DNA of 50,179 nt from Lysobacterales bacterium (lineage in GTDB: Bacteria; Pseudomonadota; Gammaproteobacteria; Xanthomonadales; SZUA-36). The stretch is taken from the NCBI GenBank assembly GCA_011773845.1, contig WVWV01000146.1, positions 59,328 through 109,506 of the forward strand, given 5' to 3'. Positions within the stretch are counted from its first letter, which is position 1, and each line of letters begins with the position of its first letter. This document shows, piece by piece, positions 1 through 8,731 of this stretch. Below the pieces are notes generated by a model. It was not told the origin of the DNA, did no database searches, and saw only the letters and a program-made list of their open reading frames with translations. The position numbers were made by a program, and so were the translations under genes.

Positions 1-1115
1 AAATAGTTCAGGCGGGGCGCCCCGGCGGGAGCGGCGGCCTGCAGCACGCGCACGTTGGGCTTGGCGGCGAACAGTGCCAGGACGTTCTCCTCGAAAGCCG
101 GCGCGGCGACGACCTCCACGAACTGCCGTTCGAGAATGGCGCCGGCGGTTTCGGCATCGAGCGGGTGGTTGAAAGCGATCACGCCCCCGAAGCTGGAAAC
201 CGGGTCGGTGGCATGGGCGCGCTCGTAGGCATCCAGCGGACGGCTCGCCCGGGCGACGCCACAGGGGTTGGCATGCTTCACGATGACGCAGGCCGGGCCA
301 TCCTCGAATTGCTTGACGCACTCGAGCGCCGCGTCGGTGTCGGCGATGTTGTTGTAGGACAGCTCCTTGCCCTGCAGCTGCTGAAAAGCCGGTTCGTCGG
401 GGCCGTCCAGCGCGTACAGGGCGGCCGCCTGGTGCGGGTTTTCCCCGTAGCGCAGCGGCAGGCGGCGGACGAATCGGGGCGCATGCACGGCCGGCAAAGG
501 TGAATCCTGCGGTCCGCATGCCACTTGCTGCTGCAGGTAGGCCGCGATCATCCCGTCGTAGGCGGCCACGTGCCGGAACGCACCGGCTGCGAGACGCAAG
601 CGCATCGCCGCCGACACCTGCCCCGTCTCCTCGAGTTCGGCCATCACGGCGGGGTAATCGGCGGAATCCGTGAGCACCGTGACGCGCTCATGATTCTTGG
701 CGGCCGCCCGCACCATGGCGGGCCCGCCGATGTCGATCTGCTCGACGGCATCCGCCACGGTGCAGGACGGATCGGCAATGGTCTCGGCGAAGGGGTAGAG
801 GTTGACGACCAGCAGTTCGATCGGTGCGATGCCATGTTCCGCCATCACCTCGCGGTCCCGGTCGCGGCCCAGGATTCCTCCGTGGATGCGCGGGTGCAGG
901 GTTTTGACCCGGCCATCCATGATCTCGGGAAAGCCGGTGTGCTCGCTGACCCCGCGTACGTCCAGCCCGGCCTCCCGCAACAGTCCAGCGGTGCCACCGG
1001 TGCTGAGAAGGGTAAAGCCGAGACGCTCGAGTCGGCGCGCCAGGTCCACCACCCCGGTCTTGTCGGATACGCTGATCAGGGCAAATCGGGGTTGGCGTTC
1101 GGTTTCAGGCCTCAT
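1..1115 (-). CDS. purH: Bifunctional AICAR transformylase/IMP cyclohydrolase PurH (3' end off the window)
   Basis: PurH makes the last two steps of IMP synthesis, formylating AICAR and then closing the ring to IMP. The minus-strand frame opens at an ATG at 1115 ([20 protein letters not shown]) and stays open to the window edge, about 371 codons of the usual ~520. The N-terminal methylglyoxal-synthase-like cyclohydrolase domain is whole ([51 protein letters not shown]). The transformylase domain begins ([43 protein letters not shown]) but its C-terminus is missing here. It lies 97 nt downstream of fis on the same strand, as in many gammaproteobacteria. Confidence 0.96.
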   Translation of the reverse strand, partial: MRPETERQPRFALISVSDKTGVVDLARRLERLGFTLLSTGGTAGLLREAGLDVRGVSEHTGFPEIMDGRVKTLHPRIHGGILGRDRDREVMAEHGIAPIELLVVNLYPFAETIADPSCTVADAVEQIDIGGPAMVRAAAKNHERVTVLTDSADYPAVMAELEETGQVSAAMRLRLAAGAFRHVAAYDGMIAAYLQQQVACGPQDSPLPAVHAPRFVRRLPLRYGENPHQAAALYALDGPDEPAFQQLQGKELSYNNIADTDAALECVKQFEDGPACVIVKHANPCGVARASRPLDAYERAHATDPVSSFGGVIAFNHPLDAETAGAILERQFVEVVAAPAFEENVLALFAAKPNVRVLQAAAPAGAPRLNY

Positions 1116-1212
1116 GTGTTCCTGGCTTACAAGTGGTCCACGCCCGCCACGGCCACCCGGCCCGGGCCGGAGCAGCGCAGGGGATACGCAGGGCGTCGGG
1201 CAGGGCGTCGGT

Positions 1213-1470
1213 TCATTTCCGGTAGCTGATGCCGTAGCGCCGCAACCGGGTGCGCAGGGTGTTGCGCGTCATGCCGAGAATGCGGGCGGCGCGCGACTGG
1301 TTCCCGCGCGTGTAGTTGAGCACCTCCTCGATCAGGGGCGGCTCGATCTCGGTCATCAGTTTGCGGTGCACGTGCTCGGGTTCGGTCGAGCCCATGTCCT
1401 TCAGATACCTGCGGATGGTCTTCTGCACCTGGCGGCGCAGCGGCGTGACGTGTTCGGTCTTGGTGGCCAT
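1213..1470 (-). CDS. fis: DNA-binding protein Fis
   Basis: Small nucleoid-associated regulator of 85 aa, slightly shorter than E. coli Fis (98 aa). The C-terminal helix-turn-helix is clear ([20 protein letters not shown] followed by [10 protein letters not shown]), the same motif as the NtrC C-terminus, and it is preceded by the dimerisation helices. Fis bends DNA and modulates rRNA, tRNA and recombination loci. In most gammaproteobacteria it is co-transcribed behind dusB. Here the upstream gene is the DUF3426 protein, 97 nt away, with no dusB between them. The downstream neighbour is purH. Confidence 0.95.
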   Translation of the reverse strand: MATKTEHVTPLRRQVQKTIRRYLKDMGSTEPEHVHRKLMTEIEPPLIEEVLNYTRGNQSRAARILGMTRNTLRTRLRRYGISYRK

Positions 1471-1567
1471 CTGGGGTTTGAACGGACAGATTTTTGCGCG
1501 ATCCCGGGAACCGGAACCCTAGCACACAATGCAGGCTTTTAGCAGGGGTCCGCCCGTGCCGTGCGGA

Positions 1568-2179
1568 CTAGCGGAACTCGATCTCGAAACCGGTGGCCCG
1601 CATGCCCGGGTCGATGAACTCGAGCCGGGCCGGGACATGGACCCGCGGCGCCATCGAGTCCGGGTCTCCGTCCTCCAGGGCGACGTACTCGGCCGGCCCG
1701 AACACGCGCCGCGCCACCGGCTCGCTGTAGGCGTCGAGCAGCGTCAACTCCAGGCGTGGGAAGGGTTGGGGCCGATCCGCGTCATTCACGAATATCACGC
1801 TCAGCACCAGCACCCCTGCGCGTGAGGGATGCAGGTGCAGGTCACGGCTGACCAGGCGCACTTGCTGCAGGTCGCGAAACGCGCCAACCCCAAACCAGCC
1901 CCCGGAGTCGATGTCGCCCCCGGGCACGGGCGGCGCGTGATCGCGGAAAGTCGAGGCCACGTTGAACGCCGTCAGCACCAGCAGCACCGCCAGCCCCACC
2001 TGCCAGGCGCGCTGCTGCAGCTTGAGGGCTGCACTGATCGCCCCGGGGCCCTGCCGGGCCAGGTATTCCTGGGTTTCGAACGAATACCCGCAGCGGTCAC
2101 AATTGACCTGCACGGCGCCCAGCAAATCCCTCAGGGGCAGTCGGTGCTCGGCGTCACAGGCGGGACAGAGGAATTGCAC
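1568..2179 (-). CDS. Zinc-ribbon DUF3426-type membrane protein
   Basis: Protein of 203 aa. An N-terminal MJ0042-type zinc ribbon (CPAC at 5-8 and CDRC at about 28-31) is followed by a linker, one transmembrane helix (about residues 61-76, VGLAVLLVLTAFNVAS) and a beta-rich C-terminal domain of the DUF3426 type (LLDAYSEPVARRVFGPAEYV). The N-terminal ribbon should be cytoplasmic and the C-terminal domain periplasmic. Function is unknown. In other gammaproteobacteria this family sits between prmA and dusB-fis; here neither prmA nor dusB is adjacent. It follows the DUF4124 gene by 41 nt and precedes fis. Confidence 0.8.
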   Translation of the reverse strand: MQFLCPACDAEHRLPLRDLLGAVQVNCDRCGYSFETQEYLARQGPGAISAALKLQQRAWQVGLAVLLVLTAFNVASTFRDHAPPVPGGDIDSGGWFGVGAFRDLQQVRLVSRDLHLHPSRAGVLVLSVIFVNDADRPQPFPRLELTLLDAYSEPVARRVFGPAEYVALEDGDPDSMAPRVHVPARLEFIDPGMRATGFEIEFR

Positions 2180-2220
2180 AGTCGGTCAGCGGCGCCAGGG
2201 GCAGGGCTCGGGGGCGGGGC

Positions 2221-2853
2221 TCAATTGCCCGGGGGCTCTTCGCCCTGCCGGCCGCCGGCGGAGAGGTAACGGAAGCGATTCAGTTCCACGTCGTAGGCGT
2301 CCCGGATGGCCGCCTCGCGTTCACCGAGTTGCGCAATCGAGGCCTCGTTGGCCACCAGTCTCTGCCGCAACGCGGCCACCTCTTCGATCTCACTCGGGTC
2401 GGGCTCCAGCCCTGCACGCTGCCGATCGGCGGCCTCCCGGATCTGGCTGGACATGGAGTTCATCAGGCTGACCTGGCTGCGGCCGAGCAGATCCTCGTCA
2501 CGCTGCAGGTTGGCCAGTTCCGAGTCGCGTTCGTCAAAAATATCCTGCTCGCTGTCGTATTTGAGCAGCAGCAGCCGGTCGGCGCGCACCCGCTTGTCTC
2601 GCGCGACCCGCTCGGCCGCCACCCGCGCGGCCTCCGCCTGGGCCTCGGCGCCCTCTACCCGGCGGATTACGAGGCCGGAAGAGTTGAGGACCTCGTGCGG
2701 CAGGTGGGCGAATTCGGGCGGCAGGGTCGCGCCATAGTGAACCCGGCCCGCCTCGTCGATCCACCGGTAGACCTCGTCCGCCGCCAGCAGCGCCGGCCAG
2801 CACAGGCTGGCGCTGAGAATACCGGCCGAAATCCATTTCACACTAGCGCCCAT
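2221..2853 (-). CDS. DUF4124 domain-containing periplasmic protein
   Basis: 210 aa from the ATG at 2853, which begins a good signal peptide (KWISAGILSASLCWPALLAA). Longer in-frame starts inside pyrE would bury that signal. After cleavage comes the DUF4124 motif (DEVYRWIDEAGRVHYG), then a long charged helical region (about 75-190) rich in Arg, Glu and Ala that is probably coiled-coil. Function is not known; the family is common in gammaproteobacterial periplasm. The start overlaps the pyrE stop by 11 nt, so translation is probably coupled to pyrE. Confidence 0.8.
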   Translation of the reverse strand: MGASVKWISAGILSASLCWPALLAADEVYRWIDEAGRVHYGATLPPEFAHLPHEVLNSSGLVIRRVEGAEAQAEAARVAAERVARDKRVRADRLLLLKYDSEQDIFDERDSELANLQRDEDLLGRSQVSLMNSMSSQIREAADRQRAGLEPDPSEIEEVAALRQRLVANEASIAQLGEREAAIRDAYDVELNRFRYLSAGGRQGEEPPGN

Positions 2854-3484
2854 AGGCCTCACGATACCGCCGTAATCCGGCAATGTCGATATCGGTGCTG
2901 CCCTGCTGTTCCAGGTAGCCAATGAGGTCGTCGAGGCCGGCGACCGCGACCACCGGGATGCCGAACTGCGCTTCCACCTCCTGCGCCGCTGACCGGTCAC
3001 CGCGCCCGCGCTCCTGGCGGTCGAGCGCGACGGCCACCCCGGCCGGCTGCGCGCCGGCGGCTTCAATCCACTCGATGGATTCCCGCACCGAGGTGCCGGC
3101 GGAGATCACATCGTCCACGATCAGCACCCGCCCGGCCAGCGGCGCCCCGACGATTGCACCGCCCTCGCCATGGTCCTTGGCCTCCTTGCGGTTGTATGCA
3201 TACGGCAGGTTGCGGCCATGATCCCGGCACAGGCTGATGGCGAGCGCGGCGGCCAGGGGGATGCCCTTGTAAGCGGGGCCGAACAGCATGTCGAAGCCGG
3301 TCCCCGAGGCGATGATCGCGCTGGCGTAGCAGCGGGCCAGCAGGTCGAGCGACGCGCCGTCGTCGAAGCCGCCCGCGTTGAAAAAATAGGGGCTGGAGCG
3401 GCCGGATTTGAGGGTGAACTCGCCGAAGCGCAGGTTGCCCTTGTCGAGAGCGAGCTCGAAGAACTGTCGCTGGTATTCCTGCAT
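2843..3484 (-). CDS. pyrE: Orotate phosphoribosyltransferase
   Basis: Converts orotate plus PRPP to orotidine 5'-monophosphate in pyrimidine synthesis. From the ATG at 3484 the protein is 213 aa, the family length (MQEYQRQFFELALDKGNLRF). Visible motifs are the substrate segment LKSGRSSPYFFNAG, the K-rich YNRKEAKDHGEGG flexible loop and the PRPP motif VLIVDDVISAGTSVRES. An in-frame start further upstream (3553) would add 23 residues with no family match. It is divergent from the exonuclease III gene, an arrangement matching pyrE-crc in Pseudomonas. Confidence 0.96.
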   Translation of the reverse strand: MQEYQRQFFELALDKGNLRFGEFTLKSGRSSPYFFNAGGFDDGASLDLLARCYASAIIASGTGFDMLFGPAYKGIPLAAALAISLCRDHGRNLPYAYNRKEAKDHGEGGAIVGAPLAGRVLIVDDVISAGTSVRESIEWIEAAGAQPAGVAVALDRQERGRGDRSAAQEVEAQFGIPVVAVAGLDDLIGYLEQQGSTDIDIAGLRRYREAYGR

Positions 3485-3551
3485 AAGGCGCCGCGGGACA
3501 GAGTGTGCCAAGAGTATTACCCCGCAGCCCGCCGCATGCAACGCGTTGGCC

Positions 3552-3580
3552 ATGACATCGCGCGGTCCGGCGGGTATGCT
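3552..3580 (+). promoter_or_regulatory. Predicted sigma70 promoter of the exonuclease III gene
   Basis: ATGACA (-35, 3552-3557) and TATGCT (-10, 3575-3580) are separated by exactly 17 bp. The predicted transcription start (about 3587) lies only 2 nt before the ATG at 3589, and no Shine-Dalgarno sequence is present there, so the message may be leaderless. Confidence 0.5.
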
Positions 3581-3588
3581 GCCCGACC

Positions 3589-4368
3589 ATGAGGATCGTC
3601 ACCCTCAACGCCAACGGCATCCGCGCGGCCGCGCGCAAGGGTTTCTTCGACTGGCTCGGGAACCAGGATGCCGACGTGGTCTGCATTCAGGAAACCAAGG
3701 CCCAGGTGCATCAACTGCAGGATCCGCAGTTCTTCCCGGACGGTTATCACTGCTATTACCACGATGCGGAGCGGCCCGGTTACAGCGGCGTGGCGCTGTA
3801 CAGCCGGCATCGCCCCCATGCGGTTCGCGAGGGCCTCGGCTGGCCGGTGATGGACCGCGACGGCCGCTGGCTACAGGTCGACTACGGGGACCTGAGCGTC
3901 ATTTCGCTGTACCTGCACTCGGGATCCTCCAGCGAGGAGCGCCAGCAACTCAAGTTCCAGGCCATGGACCACCTGCAACCGCGCCTGCGGGAGATGGCCG
4001 CCGACGGCCGCGATTACCTGATCTGCGGCGATTGGAACATCGCCCACCGCAAGATCGATCTCAAGAACTGGCGTGGCAACCAGAAGAATTCGGGCTTCCT
4101 GCCCGAGGAGCGCGCCTGGATGAGCGAATTGTTCGGAGAGGTGGGCTGGGTGGATGCCTTCCGCTGCGTGGAACCCGGCGAGCATCAGTACACATGGTGG
4201 TCCAACCGCGGCCGGGCATGGGACAACAACACCGGGTGGCGCATCGACTACCAGGTGGCCACCCCCGGGCTGGCGGCGCGCACGCGCGCGGCCAGCATCT
4301 ACAAGGATCAGCGTTTTTCGGACCACGCCCCGCTGATCATGGACTACGACTTTGATCTCCAGGGCTGA
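3589..4368 (+). CDS. xthA: Exodeoxyribonuclease III (AP endonuclease), catalytically intact
   Basis: 259 aa, exonuclease-endonuclease-phosphatase fold, acting in base-excision repair of abasic sites. All expected active-site residues are seen: N7 (LNANG), E35 (IQETK), Y108, D148 and N150 (CGDWNIAH), D220 (RIDYQ), and D245-H246 (SDHAP). The position next to pyrE and the 259-aa length match Crc of Pseudomonas. Crc, however, has lost these residues (QDTR, CGSLYVAH and SQHAP at the equivalent places), so this is a working nuclease rather than the Crc translational co-repressor. The 3' end overlaps the next gene by 17 nt. Confidence 0.93.
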   Translation: MRIVTLNANGIRAAARKGFFDWLGNQDADVVCIQETKAQVHQLQDPQFFPDGYHCYYHDAERPGYSGVALYSRHRPHAVREGLGWPVMDRDGRWLQVDYGDLSVISLYLHSGSSSEERQQLKFQAMDHLQPRLREMAADGRDYLICGDWNIAHRKIDLKNWRGNQKNSGFLPEERAWMSELFGEVGWVDAFRCVEPGEHQYTWWSNRGRAWDNNTGWRIDYQVATPGLAARTRAASIYKDQRFSDHAPLIMDYDFDLQG

Positions 4369-5701
4369 GGCTGCCACCCGCTGGCGGGCTGCGCTGCGCG
4401 TCTACCGGCGCCCGAACGTCCTGCGCATGCTGCTGTTCGGGTTTTCCGCCGGGCTGCCGTACCTGCTGGTGTTCACGACCCTCACGGCGTGGCTGCGCAC
4501 GGAGGGCGTGTCGCGCACGGCCATCGGACTGTTCTCCTGGATCGGCATCACCTATTCGATCAAGTTCCTGTGGGCCCCGTTCGTCGACAAGCTGCGCTTG
4601 CCGGTGATCGGGGCCCGGCTGGGACAGCGCCGCAGCTGGATGCTGCTGGCCCAGCTCGGCCTGGCGGCTTCGCTGGCGGGCATGGCATGGGTCGATCCCA
4701 CCACCGAGCTCGGGCGGCTCGCGGTGCTCGCGCTGCTGGCGGCGTTCGCCTCGGCCACCCAGGACATCACCATCGACGCGTTCCGTATCGAGTCCGAGCC
4801 GGACGAGTACCAGGCCGCCATGGCGAGCACCTACGTGCTGGGTTACCGGGTCGCCACCCTGGTGGCGGGCGCCGGCGCCCTGTACCTGGCGGACTATTTC
4901 GACTGGCGCGTGGCCTACCTGTGCATGGCGGCGGCCACCGGCGTGGGCATGCTGGCGGTCGCGATCTCGGCCGAGCCCGACCACCGCGACCGATTGACCG
5001 ATTTCCGGCGCGATCCGTGGGTGATACGCCTGCTGGGCGAAGCGCCCGGCGGCGCCTGGCGCGACCTCAGGGTGTGGTTGACGGGGGCCGTGCTGGCACC
5101 CCTGCTGGCGTTCCTGCAGCGCTATCGCCTCTATTCCATCGCCATTCTTGCACTGGTGGGGCTGTACAAGATGTCGGACATCTCGATGGCGGCGATGGCC
5201 AACCCCCTGTACGTTGACCTCGGGTTTTCATTGTCCGAGATCGCCTCGGTGACCAAGGTGTTCGGGCTCGCCATGACCGTCATCGGCGGGCTGGTGGCGG
5301 GTGTGCTGGTGGCGCGCTTCGGCATCCCAGCCATGCTGCTGCTGGGTGCGGTGCTGGTGGCGCTCACCAACCTGCTGTTTGCATGGCTGGCCACGGTCGG
5401 CTATTCGATCGCCGCGTTGTTCGTGACCATCGGGGGCGACAATTTCTCCAATGGCTTCGCGGCGGTGACGCTGGTGGCCTGGCTGTCGTCGTTGGTGGAC
5501 AAGCGCTACACCGCCACCCAGTACGCGTTGCTCAGCAGCCTCATGACCCTGCCGGGCATGTTCGTGGGCGGCTTTTCGGGCCTGGTGGCCGATCATTTCG
5601 GCTACGTGCTGTTCTTCTTCTACGCGGCCTCGCTGGGCCTGCCCGCAGTGTTGCTGTGCAGCTATTTCCTCGCGCTCAGGGTGCGCGGGGTGGCTTACTG
5701 A
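4352..5701 (+). CDS. ampG: AmpG-like muropeptide permease (MFS)
   Basis: 449 aa, about 12 transmembrane helices, major facilitator superfamily. The N-terminus is typical of AmpG (RMLLFGFSAGLPYLLVFTTL, then YSIKFLWAPFVD and GQRRSWMLLAQ), as is FASATQDITIDAFRIE. AmpG imports GlcNAc-anhydroMurNAc peptides released by wall turnover. The start appears to be TTG at 4352, overlapping xthA by 17 nt, so the two are probably co-transcribed. Internal ATGs start too late to keep helix 1. AnmK and MepM nearby on the other strand support a wall-recycling role. Peptide specificity cannot be read from sequence. Confidence 0.88.
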   Translation: MISRAEAATRWRAALRVYRRPNVLRMLLFGFSAGLPYLLVFTTLTAWLRTEGVSRTAIGLFSWIGITYSIKFLWAPFVDKLRLPVIGARLGQRRSWMLLAQLGLAASLAGMAWVDPTTELGRLAVLALLAAFASATQDITIDAFRIESEPDEYQAAMASTYVLGYRVATLVAGAGALYLADYFDWRVAYLCMAAATGVGMLAVAISAEPDHRDRLTDFRRDPWVIRLLGEAPGGAWRDLRVWLTGAVLAPLLAFLQRYRLYSIAILALVGLYKMSDISMAAMANPLYVDLGFSLSEIASVTKVFGLAMTVIGGLVAGVLVARFGIPAMLLLGAVLVALTNLLFAWLATVGYSIAALFVTIGGDNFSNGFAAVTLVAWLSSLVDKRYTATQYALLSSLMTLPGMFVGGFSGLVADHFGYVLFFFYAASLGLPAVLLCSYFLALRVRGVAY

Positions 5702-5729
5702 GGCGCCGCCGGCAGGGCGGGGCGCGGGT

Positions 5730-6107
5730 TCAGGCGCTGTCGACCACCCGAAACCCGAACGGCAGCAGTGCCAGCCGGGTCATTTTCAGGTGTTGGGCAG
5801 CGAGGGGCAGCCCGATGATGGTGATGGCAAAGAACGCCGCCAGCACCAGGTGCGCCACGGCCAGTTCCAGGCCTGGAAGGATGATCCATAACACGTTCAT
5901 GACCACCGCCAATGCCCCGCCGGGCGGTTCCTTCTCGCGAATTTCCTGTCCAAACGGGGCGATTGCCAGCAGCGCCAGCTTGAAACACTGGATGCCGAAC
6001 GGGATGCCGATAATGGTGATGCACAGCAGCACGGCACCCAGCGTGTAGGCGAGCGCGATCAGGAATCCGCCGAACACGATCCAGACAATATTGAGTAACA
6101 GGTTCAT
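5730..6107 (-). CDS. yccF: YccF-family inner membrane protein
   Basis: 125 aa with the duplicated YccF motif: two hydrophobic hairpins, each containing a FxITIIGxP-type turn (CITIIGIPFGIQCFKLA and FAITIIGLPLAAQHLKM). Function is unknown in any organism I know. It is 12 nt downstream of anmK on the same strand and probably shares its transcript. The ATG at 6107 is the first in the frame and begins directly in helix 1. Confidence 0.87.
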   Translation of the reverse strand: MNLLLNIVWIVFGGFLIALAYTLGAVLLCITIIGIPFGIQCFKLALLAIAPFGQEIREKEPPGGALAVVMNVLWIILPGLELAVAHLVLAAFFAITIIGLPLAAQHLKMTRLALLPFGFRVVDSA

Positions 6108-6119
6108 CGTGAAGTCTCG

Positions 6120-7232
6120 CTAGCCTGGCCCGGGACGCGTGATGGTCCCGAGCTGCACCGGTTCAGCCGCACCGGTGATGCGGCGCAGATCCTGCGTGCG
6201 GCCGAGGATGCGTTCGCGGGCCAGCCATGCGAACAACAGCGCCTCCACCCAGTCCGGGTCGACCCCGTGGTGCGCGGTGCTCTCGACGGCCACCCCGGGC
6301 AACAGGCGGGTGATGCGCTCCACCAGGTCCCGATTGTGAACCCCGCCGCCGCAGATCAGCAAGCGTTCCGGCCGTGGGCCGTGCTCCAGGCCCGCCGCGA
6401 CCGTGCGCGCCGTCAATTCCGCCAGCGTGGCCTGCACGTCCTGCGGCGATGTCTCGAGTCCCGCCAGCCGCGCCTCCAGCCAACGCAGGTTGAAGCGTTC
6501 CAGGCCGGTGCTCTTGGGTGCGCGGCGTTGAAAGAACCGCTCTTCCAGGCAGCGGCGCAGCAACGCATCGTCGACCCGCCCGCCCGCGGCCCAGCGTCCC
6601 TCCGGGTCGAAGGCCTGTCCCAGGTGACGCCGTGCCCATGCGTCCAGCAGGCAGTTGGCCGGGCCGGTATCGAACCCGGTGACCTCCCCGGACGCCGCCA
6701 GCAGCGTCAGGTTGGCGATGCCGCCCAGGTTCAGCACGGCGCGCTGCTCGCCGGGGGCGTGGAACAGCCTGCGGTGCAGCAGCGGAGCCAGCGGTGCACC
6801 CTGGCCGCCGGCGCGGAGGTCCGCACTGCGAAAGTCGGTGACCGCGGTCACGCCGGTATCGTGGGCGATCACGCCGGCGTGGCCCAGCTGCAACGAGACC
6901 GGCGGTTGCGCGCCCGGATCGTGCCACACGGTTTGCCCATGGCAGCCGATGGCCACGATATCGCCCGCCGCCAGGCCGGCCTCAGCGGTTGCCTGGCGCG
7001 CGACGTGGGCGAAGAAGCGTCCGAGCGACCGGTCGAGTTCGCGCAGCTCGTCCTCGGCCGGGCATCGGCCCAGGGCCAGCAGTTCGTCCAGGGCCCGAGC
7101 GAGTGCCTCGGGGTAGGGGGTACAGCAGGCGTGCAGGATGTCCGGGCGCTCGTCCTCGAAACGCACCACGGCGGTATCGGCCCCGTCGCGGCTGGTGCCC
7201 GATATCAGGCCGATGAAATGGTCGGCGCTCAC
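6120..7232 (-). CDS. anmK: Anhydro-N-acetylmuramic acid kinase
   Basis: 370 aa, full length. AnmK hydrolyses the anhydro ring and phosphorylates 1,6-anhydroMurNAc to MurNAc-6-phosphate in murein recycling. The ASKHA-type ATPase motifs are visible: GLISGTSRDGAD near the N-terminus, GCHGQTVWHDP, TDFRSADLRAGGQGAPL, LNLGGIANLT, FDTGPANCLLD and CGGGVHNRDL. It starts with GTG at 7232, whose bases overlap the mepM stop (GTGA), indicating translational coupling. In Pseudomonas the same anmK-mepM pair lies divergent from tyrS. Confidence 0.96.
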   Translation of the reverse strand: MSADHFIGLISGTSRDGADTAVVRFEDERPDILHACCTPYPEALARALDELLALGRCPAEDELRELDRSLGRFFAHVARQATAEAGLAAGDIVAIGCHGQTVWHDPGAQPPVSLQLGHAGVIAHDTGVTAVTDFRSADLRAGGQGAPLAPLLHRRLFHAPGEQRAVLNLGGIANLTLLAASGEVTGFDTGPANCLLDAWARRHLGQAFDPEGRWAAGGRVDDALLRRCLEERFFQRRAPKSTGLERFNLRWLEARLAGLETSPQDVQATLAELTARTVAAGLEHGPRPERLLICGGGVHNRDLVERITRLLPGVAVESTAHHGVDPDWVEALLFAWLARERILGRTQDLRRITGAAEPVQLGTITRPGPG

Positions 7233-8575
7233 TCGCGCGCGGCGTACAGGGAGGCGGCCTCCAGGCGCCCGAGCTGGTTGAGGTACGGGGCGGCATGGTG
7301 CTGAAATTCGACCAGGTATTGTCCTTCGAGCGGCCGGACCTCGGGCAGCGGGACGGTGCGGGGGTTGCGGTGCTGGCCGTTGACGAGGAACTCGTAGTGG
7401 AGGTGGGGGGCCTCCGCCAGACCGGTGGCGCCGACGTAACCGATGACCTGCCCCTGGCGGACGCGCTCGCCCCGGTTGACGGCGCGCCGGCTGAAATGCA
7501 GGTACTTGGTGACGATGCTGTTGGCATGCTGGATGAAGACGTGATGGCCGTTGTACTTGTCGTAGGTCGAACGGGTGACGTGGCCGTCGCCGGCGGCATA
7601 CACCGGCGTGCCCTTGGGCGCCCGGTAATCGATGCCATTGTGGGCCTTCACGCGCCGCAGGATGGGGTGAAAGCGTTTCGGATTGAAGTTGGAGCTGATA
7701 TAGGAAAAATTCAGCGGTGCGCGCAGGAACGCCTTGCGCATGTGGCGCCCGTCCGGCGCGTAGTATTGCGGGCCGTTGTCGGCTTCATAGCGAACCGCCT
7801 GGTAACGCTCGCCCTGGTTGACGAAGGTGGCGGCCAGGATTTCGCCGTCGCGCAGGTACTCGCCGTCGCGGTAGATTTTTTCGTACAAAAGGTAGAAGCG
7901 GTCGCCCGAGCGGATGTCCAGGACGAAATCGATGTCCCAGCCAAAAATGTTGGCCAGCTTCATGACCATCGCGTCGCTGAGGCCGGAGCGCTTGCCGGCC
8001 AGGAACAGCGAAGACTGGATCGTTCCCTCGGTCTCGAACATCTGGCTGCTGAGTTCGCGCGCCTCGGTGTAGGCCACCGGGGTGTCCCCGAAGTTGTCGA
8101 CCCACAGATATCGGTCCTCGCCCAGGGCGTAGCGCATGCGGCTCAGCGAACCGTCCGGGTGGCGTTGAAAAGCGAACTGTTCGCCGGGGCGGATTCGCTT
8201 CAGCGCCCGCGTCTCGTCGTTGAGCGCCAGGATCTGCTGCAGCAAGCCGACGCTGAAGCCCTGCTCCCGAAAGATCGCATCCAGCGACTGGCCCGGGCGG
8301 ACCTCCACCCGCTCCAGGCGCTCGCTCAACGCCTCCTGTGAGACGGGCTGTGGCGCGTCCGCGCCCGGCGCCGAGGGCACCCGGGCCGGCAGCATGAGAT
8401 CGGTGACCGTGTGGTAGGCCGGTTGCACGGCCGCCGCGGGCTTCTCCAGCCCGCCCAGCGCCAGGCCTACCACGACCAGCGTGACCGCGAACAGCGCCGC
8501 GCGCTGGCGGGTAATGTGGGAATGCAACCGCCTGAGGTGGTGCGTGGTGGCAGTCAGGGTTCGCTCAACGCTCAT
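7229..8575 (-). CDS. mepM: MepM-like murein DD-endopeptidase (M23/LytM)
   Basis: 448 aa from the ATG at 8575, which has GAGAGG about 12 nt upstream; a TTG at 8596 is possible but has no ribosome site. Order of parts: cytoplasmic tail, one transmembrane anchor (about 26-42), a LysM/OapA-like segment (VEVRPGQSLDAIF, about 90-140), and a C-terminal LytM zinc peptidase with the ligand motifs HNGIDYRAPKGTPVYAAGDG (HxxxD) and HLHYEF (HxH). It cleaves D-Ala-mDAP crosslinks in the periplasm for wall expansion. It is coupled to anmK, which recycles the products. Confidence 0.92.
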   Translation of the reverse strand: MSVERTLTATTHHLRRLHSHITRQRAALFAVTLVVVGLALGGLEKPAAAVQPAYHTVTDLMLPARVPSAPGADAPQPVSQEALSERLERVEVRPGQSLDAIFREQGFSVGLLQQILALNDETRALKRIRPGEQFAFQRHPDGSLSRMRYALGEDRYLWVDNFGDTPVAYTEARELSSQMFETEGTIQSSLFLAGKRSGLSDAMVMKLANIFGWDIDFVLDIRSGDRFYLLYEKIYRDGEYLRDGEILAATFVNQGERYQAVRYEADNGPQYYAPDGRHMRKAFLRAPLNFSYISSNFNPKRFHPILRRVKAHNGIDYRAPKGTPVYAAGDGHVTRSTYDKYNGHHVFIQHANSIVTKYLHFSRRAVNRGERVRQGQVIGYVGATGLAEAPHLHYEFLVNGQHRNPRTVPLPEVRPLEGQYLVEFQHHAAPYLNQLGRLEAASLYAARE

Positions 8576-8686
8576 GTTGGCATCAGGCCCTCTCAACCAC
8601 GGGCTTTGGGGCTGGCGTAACCTTAGCCATCGTCGGCCGCGCGGTCAATTGCCGGGCACGGGGTGGTGGGCGCCACGGCAAGGCAA

Positions 8687-8692
8687 TACAAT
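8687..8692 (+). promoter_or_regulatory. Predicted -10 box of tyrS
   Basis: TACAAT in a GC-rich background, 39 nt before the tyrS ATG, predicts a start near 8699 and a ~32-nt leader. No convincing -35 hexamer is seen at the proper distance. Confidence 0.35.
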
Positions 8693-8731
8693 GCGCGGTC
8701 TGTACTGTGGTTTGTGGCCCGCGGCGCCGAT

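Noticed and set aside
1471-1567. A dusB remnant between DUF3426 and fis
   Set aside because: All three minus frames are short and none resembles DusB; the space is only 97 nt.
3589-4368. Calling this gene crc
   Set aside because: Position and length fit, but every catalytic residue lost in Crc is present.
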